Source of the DNA: Liolophura sinensis
Lineage: Eukaryota > Mollusca > Polyplacophora > Chitonida > Chitonidae
Assembly: GCF_032854445.1 (NCBI RefSeq)
Contig: NC_088300.1
Span: forward strand, 46,658,984-46,722,983
Length of the DNA: 64,000 bases
Direction of reading: 5' to 3'
The translations under genes were made by a program, and so were the position numbers. A model generated the notes under the pieces. That model did not search any database, was not told where the DNA came from, and was given only the letters and a program-made list of their open reading frames with translations. The stretch's first letter is position 1. The number at the start of each line of letters is the position of its first letter. Below, one piece after another: positions 29,101 to 42,200 of this stretch.

Positions 29101-32100
29101 CCCCCCCCCTTTCCCACCCTCAGTTCACAAAATCCCTCTCTCCTTCTACCACCATGACCTATGGTGCCAAAAGCTGCCTGTACAATTGACTTTTTTCACA
29201 GGGCCTGTCATAATCAATGCAGAGCTGAGCACAGTGAGAAATCATTGACTGAGACAGGCAGATCATAGATCTCCCTCAAATCCCCATTCTATCATAAAGC
29301 ATAATTAAAACTGATGGCAACTGTTTTCCCTTACCAGAGCTCAGTTTAGATGCTTATCTTCTCAGACACATGAATTACCTGTTAAATCTCCCACTGGACA
29401 AATATTAAATTTCAAAACCTCATTACAGGAAAATTCCATGCCCAGTTCCTGTAATTTTGTCCTTGAGTCTCCATGACAAGGATCGTCTATGCCTCAGTGA
29501 AGACTAATCGCAAACTCTGGCAGATTTCTAGTACCTGTGGATAGGAGACTGGAACTTGGTCATCAGTGTTAAGCCTGACTAGTGCTCATCACTCTATCTT
29601 GAAACAGGTGCTGGCTTTCCAACACCAACAAAAACCATTTGGTGCACAGAGGAGGACTTTTAATTTACAGGCAGCTCAGGCCGTTTGTCCCTCGGTGGCT
29701 GATTTGACTTTGTCATTGATAAACTACAAACAGTTTCTCCATCTAATTTGTTCCCTTGACTCCGGCTATGGCACTGGCTTTTTCTGGCTGATTTGAGCCT
29801 TAAAGAGGATATTTGGCTGGTTGGAGTTCCTCCATGTGGATGTGCAATCACTAACGACCTACACGTAAAAAAAACACAGTGTGCCACTGCCTTATTCAGA
29901 AAAATATATTCTCTGAATATATGTTTCAATCATTTAAATTTTATTGACATCGATACATCCGCTTCATTTTGTGCATTTCCATTTAAAAAACAGTCCTTGT
30001 ATCATTATAGATCACATTAACAGCTTCCACTATATGATTCCATTCCTGGGTTTTGCAGCTTTGGTGCAGAGTATAAAGTGTTGCATATGGGCTAACCTTT
30101 CCATTGCTGCTCAATGGCCGTTCATCCATCAGGAAGTCGGGCCGGGTTAGCAGGCACCCATCGCTGACCACTGGCTGAGTTAGGAGAGCCATACATTTGT
30201 AAACGCTTAGTTTAACGCCATTTTGCTCCCGGCGCCATGTGCTCCATTCTGATTCTGCTGTTTGCCCAGTGAAGGGGCTGGCATAATTTCATCAGTTAGT
30301 GGCAATCTTACATGGTCGGTTTGGCTGTAATATGGTGGGTCTCTCTTGATTAGAGAGGACAGAGCTGAAGTGTATTGCTCGTCGGGTAACCCGGCTGAAG
30401 CCATGACCTGGCATCTGGTGGAGAATTAACCAGTCAGCATTCTCTCTCTCCCTGATCCAAGTCTTACTGTTACAACCCAATTACAGGTACCTGTATCAGT
30501 TAGCAGCAGTAAGCTCTTACAGCCGGGGCAATAAGCCCAGGTCACAGCCGCTGAAGGCTTCCTTACTATTTACAATCAATTCAGACACTGTATTTAATTC
30601 ACAATGCATGTGTCATGTGGAATATCCAGCTTGATTCTTAGAAAACGCAGTCAATAGTACAGACAACTGACCTGGTGATACCTGTTGTATGCAGGTCACA
30701 GTCTAATTAACACATGGGACAGTGATTCCAGGTAACACCGTGAGAAAGTAATAAGCTTTATGGTTCATATATCATACACAGTTCTAAATTTACCATTACA
30801 TTAATGTAAGTCTCTTTCTGGTGGAAAGATTTCCAAGGACCTTCATAAATAAAGATCAAATGACAAATTTGAATCATTCATGAATACACTTCTCTCTCCC
30901 ATTACGCCAGGCATCATTAGAACAAACCATTCCATACAACACTCACATGTCTCACCACACTGTCATTGCACACATCTGTAAGCACCTTCAAAAGCTTGTT
31001 TACATCATGTAATTATTCCATGAAAACCATAATATCATACCAGAAGTCTGCTAACTTGACTTAAGTCTTTTAAGTTAATAGACTTCTGATCATACTGATC
31101 TGGCATCACACTGTCTTTTCCTCCAGTTTATACATAAATATCACAGGCCATCAGTGGCTAATAAATTTCATAGAATGCACAATATGGCGGGCAGAACAGT
31201 AGGGTTTTTTTTTTATATCAGCAAGAGAGGTGAAATTATCTGAAATCTGTGAACACTTGTATTTAGCAGGGGTCTATGTACATTCCAGCAGCCAAAACAT
31301 AAAAAAACAATTGACATTTTAATATATTTCTACGCTATAAGCATAATATTCCTATATAACTAATCACATGTCCTAGGACACTACCAGACAACGGTATATA
31401 AATATAAGTAAAATGTAACATAACCATAATTTCATAACTATAGTCATAACAGCATGAAGAGATCCTTACTGGAAATACATCCCTCGTGACATTGGAGAAA
31501 TGTTGTAATCGATTTTATAAGAAAGTAACATCTTTTTGAATTCATACTTCATTGCACTTGATATGAAAAAGATGCAAGGCATCTGACAGTGAACATGCCT
31601 TACAGACTTTGTAGCAGTGTTTAATTTCCACATTTCCATACAGCTCTGAAATACAGCATTTAAAATTTTCAGACTAAGGGCATATCACAGAATGAATGAG
31701 TGATTGGTTTGGGTTCTTTTGCTTCACATTTGAAATAATTCAGCCATATCATAGTGATAATATGTTCACAACTAGAATTTATTTCACTTTTTCTTTCAAG
31801 TGGAAGATGGCAACATTCTAAATGCAGATAAGAAAACAGAAATGAATGATACAAAACCCACTAAAAAAAAACAGCAGTTAAAACTTGAAAATCATATCTT
31901 GCTAGTTACAACATCTAGGCATTTTCACAGCAAAAAAAAAAAATACATCTTGTGGCATGGCTGTTCCACAAGACTTCTTATAATGGCTTGTCAAATTCTG
32001 TGAACACCTGCTTTCGATTTGCACGAACTGCATCTTTGTATGAAGCAGGAGCAAAAAGGTGATATAACTTGAGACGGCCTCTCCTTCAGGAAGTAACTGG

Positions 32101-35100
32101 TACATGGTTGTCAATCTGAGAAGGCTAAACATGACAATGATGGAGTACCCAAAAACGGCAGCTACTGCACGCACAGATAATGTTTTTATTTTGACACATG
32201 TTTACTTGAAGAGAGCTGTTTGCATTCCTCTACAGAGTTGATGTGTAAAGCTGGAGTGATTTACATGGAGTGGTACATTAACCAGTGATATTAGTGCCTT
32301 ATCAGGCCGTCTCTGGTGCTGCCCAGTCTGTCACCACCACACGTCCCCATGCTGACTCTTTAACACCTAAACTTTTTACTACCATTAGCAACAGTCAGAT
32401 TAGCATAACTGGTAAAGAGCAGGAATTACTCCACACAATTCCCAATGATCCACACTGCATGTCATTTGCGAATCAGGCATCCAATGAAATAGGTATACAT
32501 TTTGGAAACTGAAGATGGTTTGGAGTCAACCACCAACTGTTTTGCCGCCATTAAAGCATTCCCGGCCTACAGAGGTACACCTCGGAGCTATACTTAGTCC
32601 AGGCTGCCTGCACAGTAGCACCTGATTGACAATCCATTACCACACTTACGATGATTCCCCTTAATGCAGTGTAGCAGAGAATAATTACAAGTATCCCTCC
32701 AAGGACTTTCACTCTGGCTACAGAATATCATAGTGTCAAACTGCTACCACTAACCAGTCCCTCCAAATTGGCTTACAGCAGTTTACAGTGAATTGAGAAG
32801 ATTTGCAATTCCATAGTCAACACAGCTTTCATTTTGACCAAGCCTTTTTCACCGTGCTTTCTGGCCAGCCCTCATGTGACTGGCCTGACAGGCTAATTTG
32901 CCTCTTGCAGTCGCAGAATGAATTGAGGAAAGGGAGTAGGGGGAAATGAGGCGAGGTTTTGGAAATGAAGTTCCTAACCATCCAATAGATTTAGCATGCT
33001 CAGCAAATAGCGCGGACAGCGAGTGCGCAGAGGTATGGGATCGTCGGTCAAGTCATCAGTGTCACTGGTGTACCCGCTGATTCAGGACGCCTTCCAGGAT
33101 GGCAAGCGCTCACATCACAAACATGTCCTCCGCTTCGATGAACAGCAGATAAAGTTGTTTTACTTGGCACAGGAAAGAAATGCTGGAAATGCTCTGAACA
33201 AACACAAAACTTTTAGTCCGGTAAAAAAAGATCTCCACTTAAGCTGGCTTCCCGCTCCCAAGTAGGGGGTTTGCCAGTGGAAACATTTTCAATCGGAAGG
33301 CTAAGAGAAGCGAGTTGCTTGGGTCGGACCACAAATGTGATGTAAGCTTCACTAATCCCTCATTCCGCCACCAAGTCTGCTTCATCGTTAAACTTCTTTA
33401 CACCATCGCTACGTGACAGATCAAAAGACTAAAGCTAGCTCCCTGCCATTATGGCCACCATTTGGTGGTCTTCCCCAGTACTTCAGTAACAGTTTTAATC
33501 AAGCCCTATTGCCCTTTGTGCAGTAATCGGTATGTTAAGTCCATCTGATGTATTCTATGGTCAACATATCAAGCCTTGCTGCAAACTCAATATGCTGTGT
33601 GGCACCAAATCAGAAACTGCCAGAGGTAAATATTTTTATATCTGACACCTTAATTCTCCTTCTACATCAATAAATCAATGGATTGCCCATTTAAACCTTT
33701 CAATACAAATTTTCTATACTTGGACGTATACAAATGGTGTAGTCTTTGTACTAATAACAAAGTACTTCTCATCATTTTATTCAAAATTCGCTGCACATAA
33801 GGAAATCGTTGTGCTTCATTAAAGTAAAAAGTTCACCTAAAATGTAGGCATCAAGCACAACTGTGGTTAAAGCATTAACATAGAGGTCATGCTTTTGTTG
33901 CACGAGGAAAAATGCAAAAAATGCTGTAAGAACAATATATACACAGTTTAGACTGGAGAAAGGGCAAGGGTTCATGTATTAACAACCAAATGCCTCATGT
34001 ATTAAGCAAACCGCCTGCTTTAAATATTAAGCAAAATAGCTGGTCTTAATGTAAAGTTCATTAACCAACAATTTCAAATATAAAGTTATTTGGACAACTG
34101 TTTTAAATATTATGGAAACAGAATGCAATAAATATCTACATGTCAACCAATTTTGTCAAGACAGACAAAGAAAAAAGCATGTTCATCTTTCGCAAATAAG
34201 ATTATAAGTACGGGAATGTACTTGTAGGTCAAACGCAATATTCATATAAACAGGAAATAATTTGACAACTAAAGTGTTCACCAAAGGTATGAGTGACAGA
34301 GTTTTGTATCAGTGCTCATCATATACTGTATACAGTACAGATGAAAGCCTTGTTTCCCCATTCAGGTACATGTACACACTCAATTCTGCTGTGAACAGAT
34401 CACAGTATGACCTACATGGCAGAACCTTTGAAGTCAGGCTAATTACTATGTGCATCAGGCTGATCTAGTGGTGGCGATCAACATCAGGCAGCTCCATAGG
34501 CATCTGTGTGGGAAGAGATAGCACTGGGCTGTGTGCCTTCTAGGGGCCATCATACATGTATATAAAAACTCACAAAGAATAAATTAATCTTAATAATTCA
34601 AGGATACCCAAAGCATTATTAGCCATAAAAGATTCAATATGGATAATCCAGATTAAAAGCACAGGGGATAAGACTTCAAAGGATTAGCACCTGAATAATA
34701 TATCTGTACAGGTATAGGCATACAGTTAAAGACAATGGAATCCTCTTAATGCCTCAAGCAAAATCTCCTTATTTTTTCACCAAGCATATGTTATCAGACC
34801 AGAAAAAGAAATGTTTATATATACACAGGACATTTCTTTATGCAAAACAAGTCTAGGTACTTGAAAAGAATGAACATATACAAGTATAGGATGCAGGATA
34901 TAAATGTTTATATAAGTAGTTAATCAAATATGTATAATAATGGCTACTCACAAGGAAGCTTCCTGAAAACTATTATTATACATACCATCTGTGTTATAAC
35001 CACCTTTGTGCTTAAATAAAAAGAGAGACATGTTTTATTTTACAACCACTCGTTGCTCATAGGAAACTATATGTATACCATCTGTGTTACAACCACATTT

Positions 35101-36020
35101 TAGCTTTCGGGAAACCATAGGTTTGTTCTTTGTTACAACCACACTTCAGCCTTCCAAGAAACAATACATATCTTCTGTCTCACAATCATTGTAATTCAAC
35201 ACCAGGTAATCACATCTATGGAACACCCTTAGACTTTAAATTGCAATCAGTTCTGACATTTCAGCCAAAGTGTACGCTTTTCTTCATAAACCTGAGACTA
35301 GTCAAAGTGTTGGCAAACCATTGAGACAATTACCAGCTTCATGATCAGAGAGTTTAGGACAAGTTTCAAATAATACCTTAATGCTAAACCCAGCCTGGCG
35401 AAGTGAAATATGATGAAATGTGTTCAAAGAGCCTGCATATCGGCCAAATGACAAGAATCACGCAAACCTTCCATCACACGTTCTTGTGGAAACCATATTA
35501 TCTGAAGGTTGATGCCGAGCTAGCGTCACAGAGAGCATCTAATCAAGTGGTCGGTGCGGAAGGCCGGGCTTTGCCACCACCATACTAGCCTCAATCCCCC
35601 AGGACAACCAGAAACAGAATTCAATATTTGAGTTTTGAATTAGTCATGCAGCCTACAGCTATGTTTACAACTGCAGCAGACTCCACAAAAATTGTACCAT
35701 ATTGTTTTCTCAACTGCTCCCATTCCAATGTGAAAACATCTCTGTGTGCACTTAGTCAGTCTGCTTGAACAGTGGACCAAACCGGATAAGCAGAGTTCCA
35801 TAGAAAATCTAAACGTTATCACACAGCTCCCTGTAGGGCACTGTTACAGCCTAGTAATAACCTGCCAAGGTGTATTACGTTAGCACTCATAGCTACAGGC
35901 CTAACCTTAACGCCACTCAACCCATAATTCATACTTAATGTCTAAGTCTTGTTTCCAAATCTATCTGTCGCTATGATGTAATCACAATCTCAAGAATGTG
36001 AGAGAAATATCCTTCTGCCA

Positions 36021-36058
<38 letters not shown>

Positions 36059-36232
36059 AGCATCTACAAATGCATCACATGACTACAAAATCACACACCA
36101 TGACTTCAAAGTTTTATTTCCTACAACCTTTTCTACAGTCCATGGCAAACAATATCAAAACAGTACAACGGACTTTTACACATCGATTCACTACTGGTCA
36201 AAATTTAGTCGTCGTGGTTACAACCTGATATT

Positions 36233-36268
<36 letters not shown>

Positions 36269-39200
36269 TGTAGCACTCTTGAGGACGAGACATTTCATGT
36301 CAATTTCCTTTTGTGTGGTGGCTCAAGTCATTCATTATTGAAACAAATTCAACGAATGAATTAAAGTGGATCAGCATTATTCACGTGTTGATATGAATTT
36401 ATCAAATGATGATCAAATTACTTTTGCAGATCAATACTTGTTACTGCAAGTTATCCAAAAAAAAGAGAGATACCACTGGCTTGTCATTCTGATTATACAC
36501 ATAACAGGTTTGATAAGCACAAACAAGCCCCAACATTTGTATCCCAATTCCAGCACCATAACTTACAACAGATTCAACTGATATTATTATTATGGAAATT
36601 CATCTTCTCTGGCTGATATTTGCATTTTGGTATCTCCGGAACAGTTTTTAGATATTACGCATTTATGAATTTGTATCAGAAATATCTCCATTAGGCAAAC
36701 AGCACTGAAAGCCGAGCTTGTTTTCAGGAAAAATAAATCGCCAGTTACAGCTGATCAAACAACCATTCCTTGTATACTGTGTAGACACTGGCCATTTGAA
36801 TACAGCCAGAAGGCAACTCTGACGAAGTTAGTATTCACAAACTGTTGGGTTATCCCAGCCTGTTAAGTGTTTTATATATTCCTGTATGCATTAGAGTAAG
36901 CCCAACTGAGCCCAACTGCCAGATATGTATGCAAATAAGCTGTGAGTGCTGGGAGGCAGTTACAGTGCAGGGTGTGACCACAGCTACATGTAGCAGTCAG
37001 AAGTCAGTGGAATTCTAACTTCCCAAACCATTCTTCAGCCGTCTATAAACCCAGATGGGAGCTTAGTCCTATGGAGTGTTCTAATCTGACTTCAGCACAC
37101 ACAATTAATACGCGTGACATCTCAATGCTCTTGCCTCCACCTGCATGAGTATCATGGCTACACACATTGACAAGCCTTGCAATGAGGATGCCAGAGCCTG
37201 CTCTAGACCTCAACCAAAACAGGAAAATATTGGATGCGGAGAGAGGGAGAAGAGAGAAGTGAGAGAGAGTTGACGATCAAATGTTAAAGGGTGGAAACAA
37301 AATCAATATGATATTGCATGTAATCAACTGCAACGTTATTTGTTGACTGGCTTCTGTCAAACGCATCACGGTACGCTGATGCCTTGGTCACGACATTGTC
37401 TAGTAGCCTGTACCTAGCACAAGCTTACATGAAGAAAAACCTGGAGGTCTGTCTTGGCCTCAGCATTGGCTACTAAGACGTGACTAAAGACCTCCTCTTT
37501 CAGACATACTATGGTAAATTGATCCATCATACTGAAGACCCCAGTACTTTCCATGAAATGGTCACTCTACATGGCTATATACCCCCACTCCACAACCATG
37601 CAGATATTATGTATAGAAATCTTCTTTTAAGACTTCAAAGCAGTATCATGTATGGTTTTCCCAGCTACTTGTAATTCTGACCTGTCATTCAGTTGATGGG
37701 TTGATCGTTTTATAAGTTCAGTCTGCAGAGACTTCGAGTAATAGACTTTACAGTTACAGTCCTGTTACCTCAATTGATCTTCCACGCCAACGATTTTTAT
37801 ATTCTGCTTGACAAAAACTGATACATCTCCATCTACAAATCATAATAAAAGTGGGGATAAAAAGAATTTAAGTCACTATCATATATAATAAGCGTCACTT
37901 TGAGGAGCAAAGGTGGTATTGATTGTGGCAAAACCAGTCAAGTGATTACCACTATTATAGCCGGCAGACAAGCCACAGGCCTGTGAACACCTCCAAATAA
38001 ACGAGGGGAACAAATGTCTGAGACAGTCTGGGATCCTGGTAGCAAATGCGGCAAAGCCAAAATGCTAAACTGTTTAAGATGCTTTACACATTTGGCACAG
38101 ATTCTCAGACACTGGAGGAGTTTGTATTTATAACTCCCAAACTACAAGTAATTGCCAGTCATTGTAGTCATTACCTCTCCTGTTTTATGAAGACTGATGG
38201 TGGATGTCAACATTCGTCTGATGTAGTGCACCTGAATCAATTATCATTGGCTTCTTTTAGACTACATGTATCTTACAAGAAAGACCTGTCTTAGATAATT
38301 TACTACATTAAAGCAAAAGAAATCAATCAGTCATGACTCAACAGTAAAAGCCTAATACAATGTTATACAAAGGACAACACTATTTAAAGTAAATATTATT
38401 TTATTTTGAGACAATAATATACAAGTACCTGAACATGTAACCTAAATGAACTAAAATTTCATCACAAAAGTGCATTTTGGAGGCAAATAATTGAACAAAA
38501 TATTATTTTTGGTCCTGAAACTTCCAGTTTTTTGCACTAGAATATTATCTCATGTTCAATCTCAATCTCAAAACACTTTTTTAAACTCAATAAAACTCTC
38601 AGAATCAGGAAATATGGGCACATTAATCATGGAAGAGATGTCTGATTATTTAGGATATTTCTACAAGCTAAAAATATGTATGACAAGAATACTGCCCACA
38701 TCAACTAGAATACAACGTGAAATTTCCAAAACCGAAAAGTGGCGAGAAACATCTCATGCACATTAAAAAAAATATCATCATTCAAAATTCATTATTAAAC
38801 TATTCGTGATAACAGAATTGTAAAACTGCATATGAAAAAAAAGGTTCTAGAAGAGTTGCAGTAGCAGTACAAGTGCCCAAGCGGCCTTTGGGCTGTCAAT
38901 ATAAGACAGACAATAGACATAAATCCAATAATAAAAACATGGTTCTATTTCAAAATCAACAAGTATGCAAACCATAAAATTCTGATACCTCATCAGGATA
39001 AAGCAATGTTATTTTAGTCTCGGCTCAATGTGACAAAAACTGTTTACACTGAGTACACAGTCACAGTAAAACGGCTGCTCCATCACACATGTATTTCAAT
39101 CACAACCCTAACCACAGGCAAAATGTTTAAAACACATATGCCTTGCTTTTTGTTTAGGAAAAGTTTGGATTTTATGATACACATATTCACCAGAGTAAAC

Positions 39201-42200
39201 ATGAACTGTTACTGCTACCATGATGTACACATGCTCCCGTCTTCACCAGTATATGATGACACAGATGTTAAAATCTTACATTCTGCTTTTCAAAAGCTTT
39301 CAACCATTTACACTTCCATCGTGATGCCTTGACTTCATTATTATTATTGTTCAATCTTGCTTTCTTCACAAGTACATGTACTTGATATTATCAATAATAT
39401 TACCGGGCATATTACATAACTGTTATGACCATGTGATGACAAAATGATTGATGTCATAATGATCTTAGGAATCAATGGATGACTAAGGCTCTTAACCATC
39501 CATCAGCAGTAGGCCTACCTTAGCCACACTGTGGTACCAAATATTGGAATTCTTGGGATGGAAAGGCGTAAAACACCAATCAAAAAAAAAAAAAAAAAAA
39601 TCTTGGGATGGAATCTGAGCACATAATTCTATGAATGTCACCTTAATTGACTCAGAGATGACAATAATTAGACAGTACATGACAAAAGTAACTTATGTTT
39701 ATATATCTTCTATTTTGCAGTGCGCTATGGCATATGGCACAAACCAGCACCCACCATTATGGCCGCCCTGAGGGATGGATACGTTCGGAAAAATAATAAC
39801 TGCAAAAGTGAGTACAGATCATTGTTTTCCTCGAAGCCACAATAATAGATGTCAACTACAGTAGGCAATTTCACCACTGGCTAAGGTAAAAGATGTGAAT
39901 GGATCAGACCAGTCCGAATACACTGACACACTGGAAGTTTATTTAGGAACCACTTACAACAGACAGAAAAAAAAATGGGGGCAAACGTAAATGCCCATAT
40001 TGAAAGCCCAGTTTGCACAAGTGTCCGCATTGTAATGGGACACAGAACATTGACAGGGTAGCCAAAAAGTGGGGAAGTCCCCAACTGAACCCGCACACAT
40101 GTAGTAGTTTGAGGTGATGACAAATTATTGGCTGTCCCTGCAGGTCTTAGAATTCCAATCAATTTTACTTGTGATTCCATCTGCTGTAGGGAAAGGCTGG
40201 CAGCAGGCTGACTCGCGCCTGTGGATTGCCTGATCACATCAATTCCAATCCAAATCCTATATACAGCCTGCTATCGTCTGGAGGCAAATAGTCCGAGCTT
40301 AGGCCGCTAAAAAAAAACGACAGCCAACAGCGCCACATACTGGGACTCCAATAAATCTACAATAACAGATTTGTGTGGCCAGAGATGTAATTATGTTAGA
40401 GGGTAAAAAAAAAACCTGCGATAGCCTCCCACCCAGAGCTGGCAGTGACACGGCCACCTATCAGCAACCATCACACTCTTCGCTGAACAACCTTCCACTT
40501 ATCACACCAACACGCCCCGCACTGAAACTGTCATCAAACAAATATCAAAAATTGTTCATAACACTTGGCTTGTCATTGTAATGATGAGCATCTGGCCTGT
40601 GAGACTGAAGGAGGCGAGAGAGGCATTAGGCCAGGTGGACAGGCCGTCACAAACGTGTCCGAGTACGGTAATTATGGCCTTTCACAGTCAGAGAGCAATG
40701 GTCAAGGGCAGTCAATACATACTCATGGTCATCACACCGGTCAGCTCTCACACCATCACACCTCAGATGACATGATCGCAGGTATGGGATCAAGAGACCA
40801 CTTCAGGACCATACTGTACAATAAAGTATCAACTCCACAGACCATGCACCAGAACCAAGACAATCTCAATGCACAGCTGTTGTCATAGGCTTTGAAGCCA
40901 TTTTTGCGAGAGAAAAAAATGGAATTTCCCCATTAAAATAAAAACAATTAATCACTTTTTTATCCAACTGTACAAACTTCTTCCCTTGAAACCTCATGAA
41001 AAAGGAAATGTTACACAGTTGCTTTTGCATCGAAGTTATGTCATTTTGTTCACTCACAAGCTGACCATCTTAAGAAATTTGGTCAATCTAACCATGGTCG
41101 GTTTTTGTAATAATATTGTCAAAGTTTGTTCATACAGGAAAGTGGAGATACAAGTCAGAGTTAAGACTGGACATTTCAATCCTTCATTCACATCAGTCTG
41201 GATTCCTGTCAAGAATGACAAATCATCTGGACAGAAGTTTAAATCACACATCTGTGTTGTTGTTTTTTTTTCAAGACCAAACTTCAGATCAATTCTTAGA
41301 AAACTTTCACTTGCTTCTGGCTCCAAAAAAATCACACTGATTTGTTGTTGAGGTAATTTGCATGGGTTGTACACGATTATACAAATACATCCAACTCAAT
41401 GGCCAAACTGCCATCAAAGAAAAGCGTCTTTTCCAAATTGATATTTTTTAAGCCGTCTCGTGAAGTAATGCAGCAAGGAAATCCTGTTAACTCAAATCTG
41501 CTGTGTAAACGGGAGCAGTATCGAATGTAAACCACTCTATGGTCGGGCAGTTTGCAAGGTACCGTTCTGAGAACGCCCATTACAACAGTGACCCAAGAAA
41601 ACTCAGCTGGGACATTCACAGTCTTTCACAAATCTCTACAAATCTGCAAACATTAGAAATCAATCAGCATGTTCCACTAATCAGGAGATCATACTAACAG
41701 ATGGTTTCGTTTGTTAAACTGCTGGATGCAGGCAAAGCAACCAAGCTCAGCCTTCAATGTCTGCACCACGCCCCAATCACTCAAGAACCGTTTGATGGGA
41801 AAATATGTTAAACCTTAATATAATACTACACACTTCAACCAATTACCAGAAGCTTGGACTCTCTTCTAGTTTTGCCAATGAAATAAATCCATCAAACACT
41901 CACTTGCTAAAAACAAGTTTTATTTGTTGTTTGTTTGTTTTTTTTTTTTCACTAGAACTGCTAACATTCTAACGATACGTTCACATATGTTTTCATATCT
42001 TGAGGCAATTCCAGACAAAAACCATTCTGTAGCCCTCTCTCTAAGCATCACTAAATATATTTATGAACTTCAAAGAATTTTCACACTTCGCGGGAGTATT
42101 GTGATTCTTTACACAGCCACGACATTTAAAGTGGATGATCAAGTGATAAATGTTCAGCTTACAAAACAGTTTGTTCAGGCTAGCTAAGATTACAACTCTG

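Larger units (their letters stand above)
583..39720 (+). other. Intron 1 (39,138 bp)
   Basis: The intron runs from GTAAGT at 583 to TTTTGCAG at 39713-39720. I found no convincing exon or nested gene on either strand. It holds a T25 tract, TG, GTCT and TA microsatellites, three long poly-G tracts between 17.2 and 19.3 kb, a decayed 46-bp tandem array near 35 kb, and a truncated SINE 120 bp before exon 2. Short open frames in it are scattered on all frames with no protein-like composition. Several stretches are rich in TAATTA and CTGTCA motifs, so a regulatory role is plausible for an intron this long, but conservation cannot be judged from one sequence. Confidence 0.72.

Noticed and set aside
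33023-33265. Open frame considered as an alternative first exon
   Set aside because: It has no hydrophobic signal segment and no donor giving the phase needed by the exon at 39721. The exon at 477 fits much better.
38491-38766. Open frame beginning with a signal-peptide-like stretch
   Set aside because: The first codon is TTG, not ATG, and no suitable donor follows.
40565-41619. Overlapping open frames on both strands in intron 2
   Set aside because: Openness on several frames at once with no motif, and no acceptors or donors consistent with the main gene.
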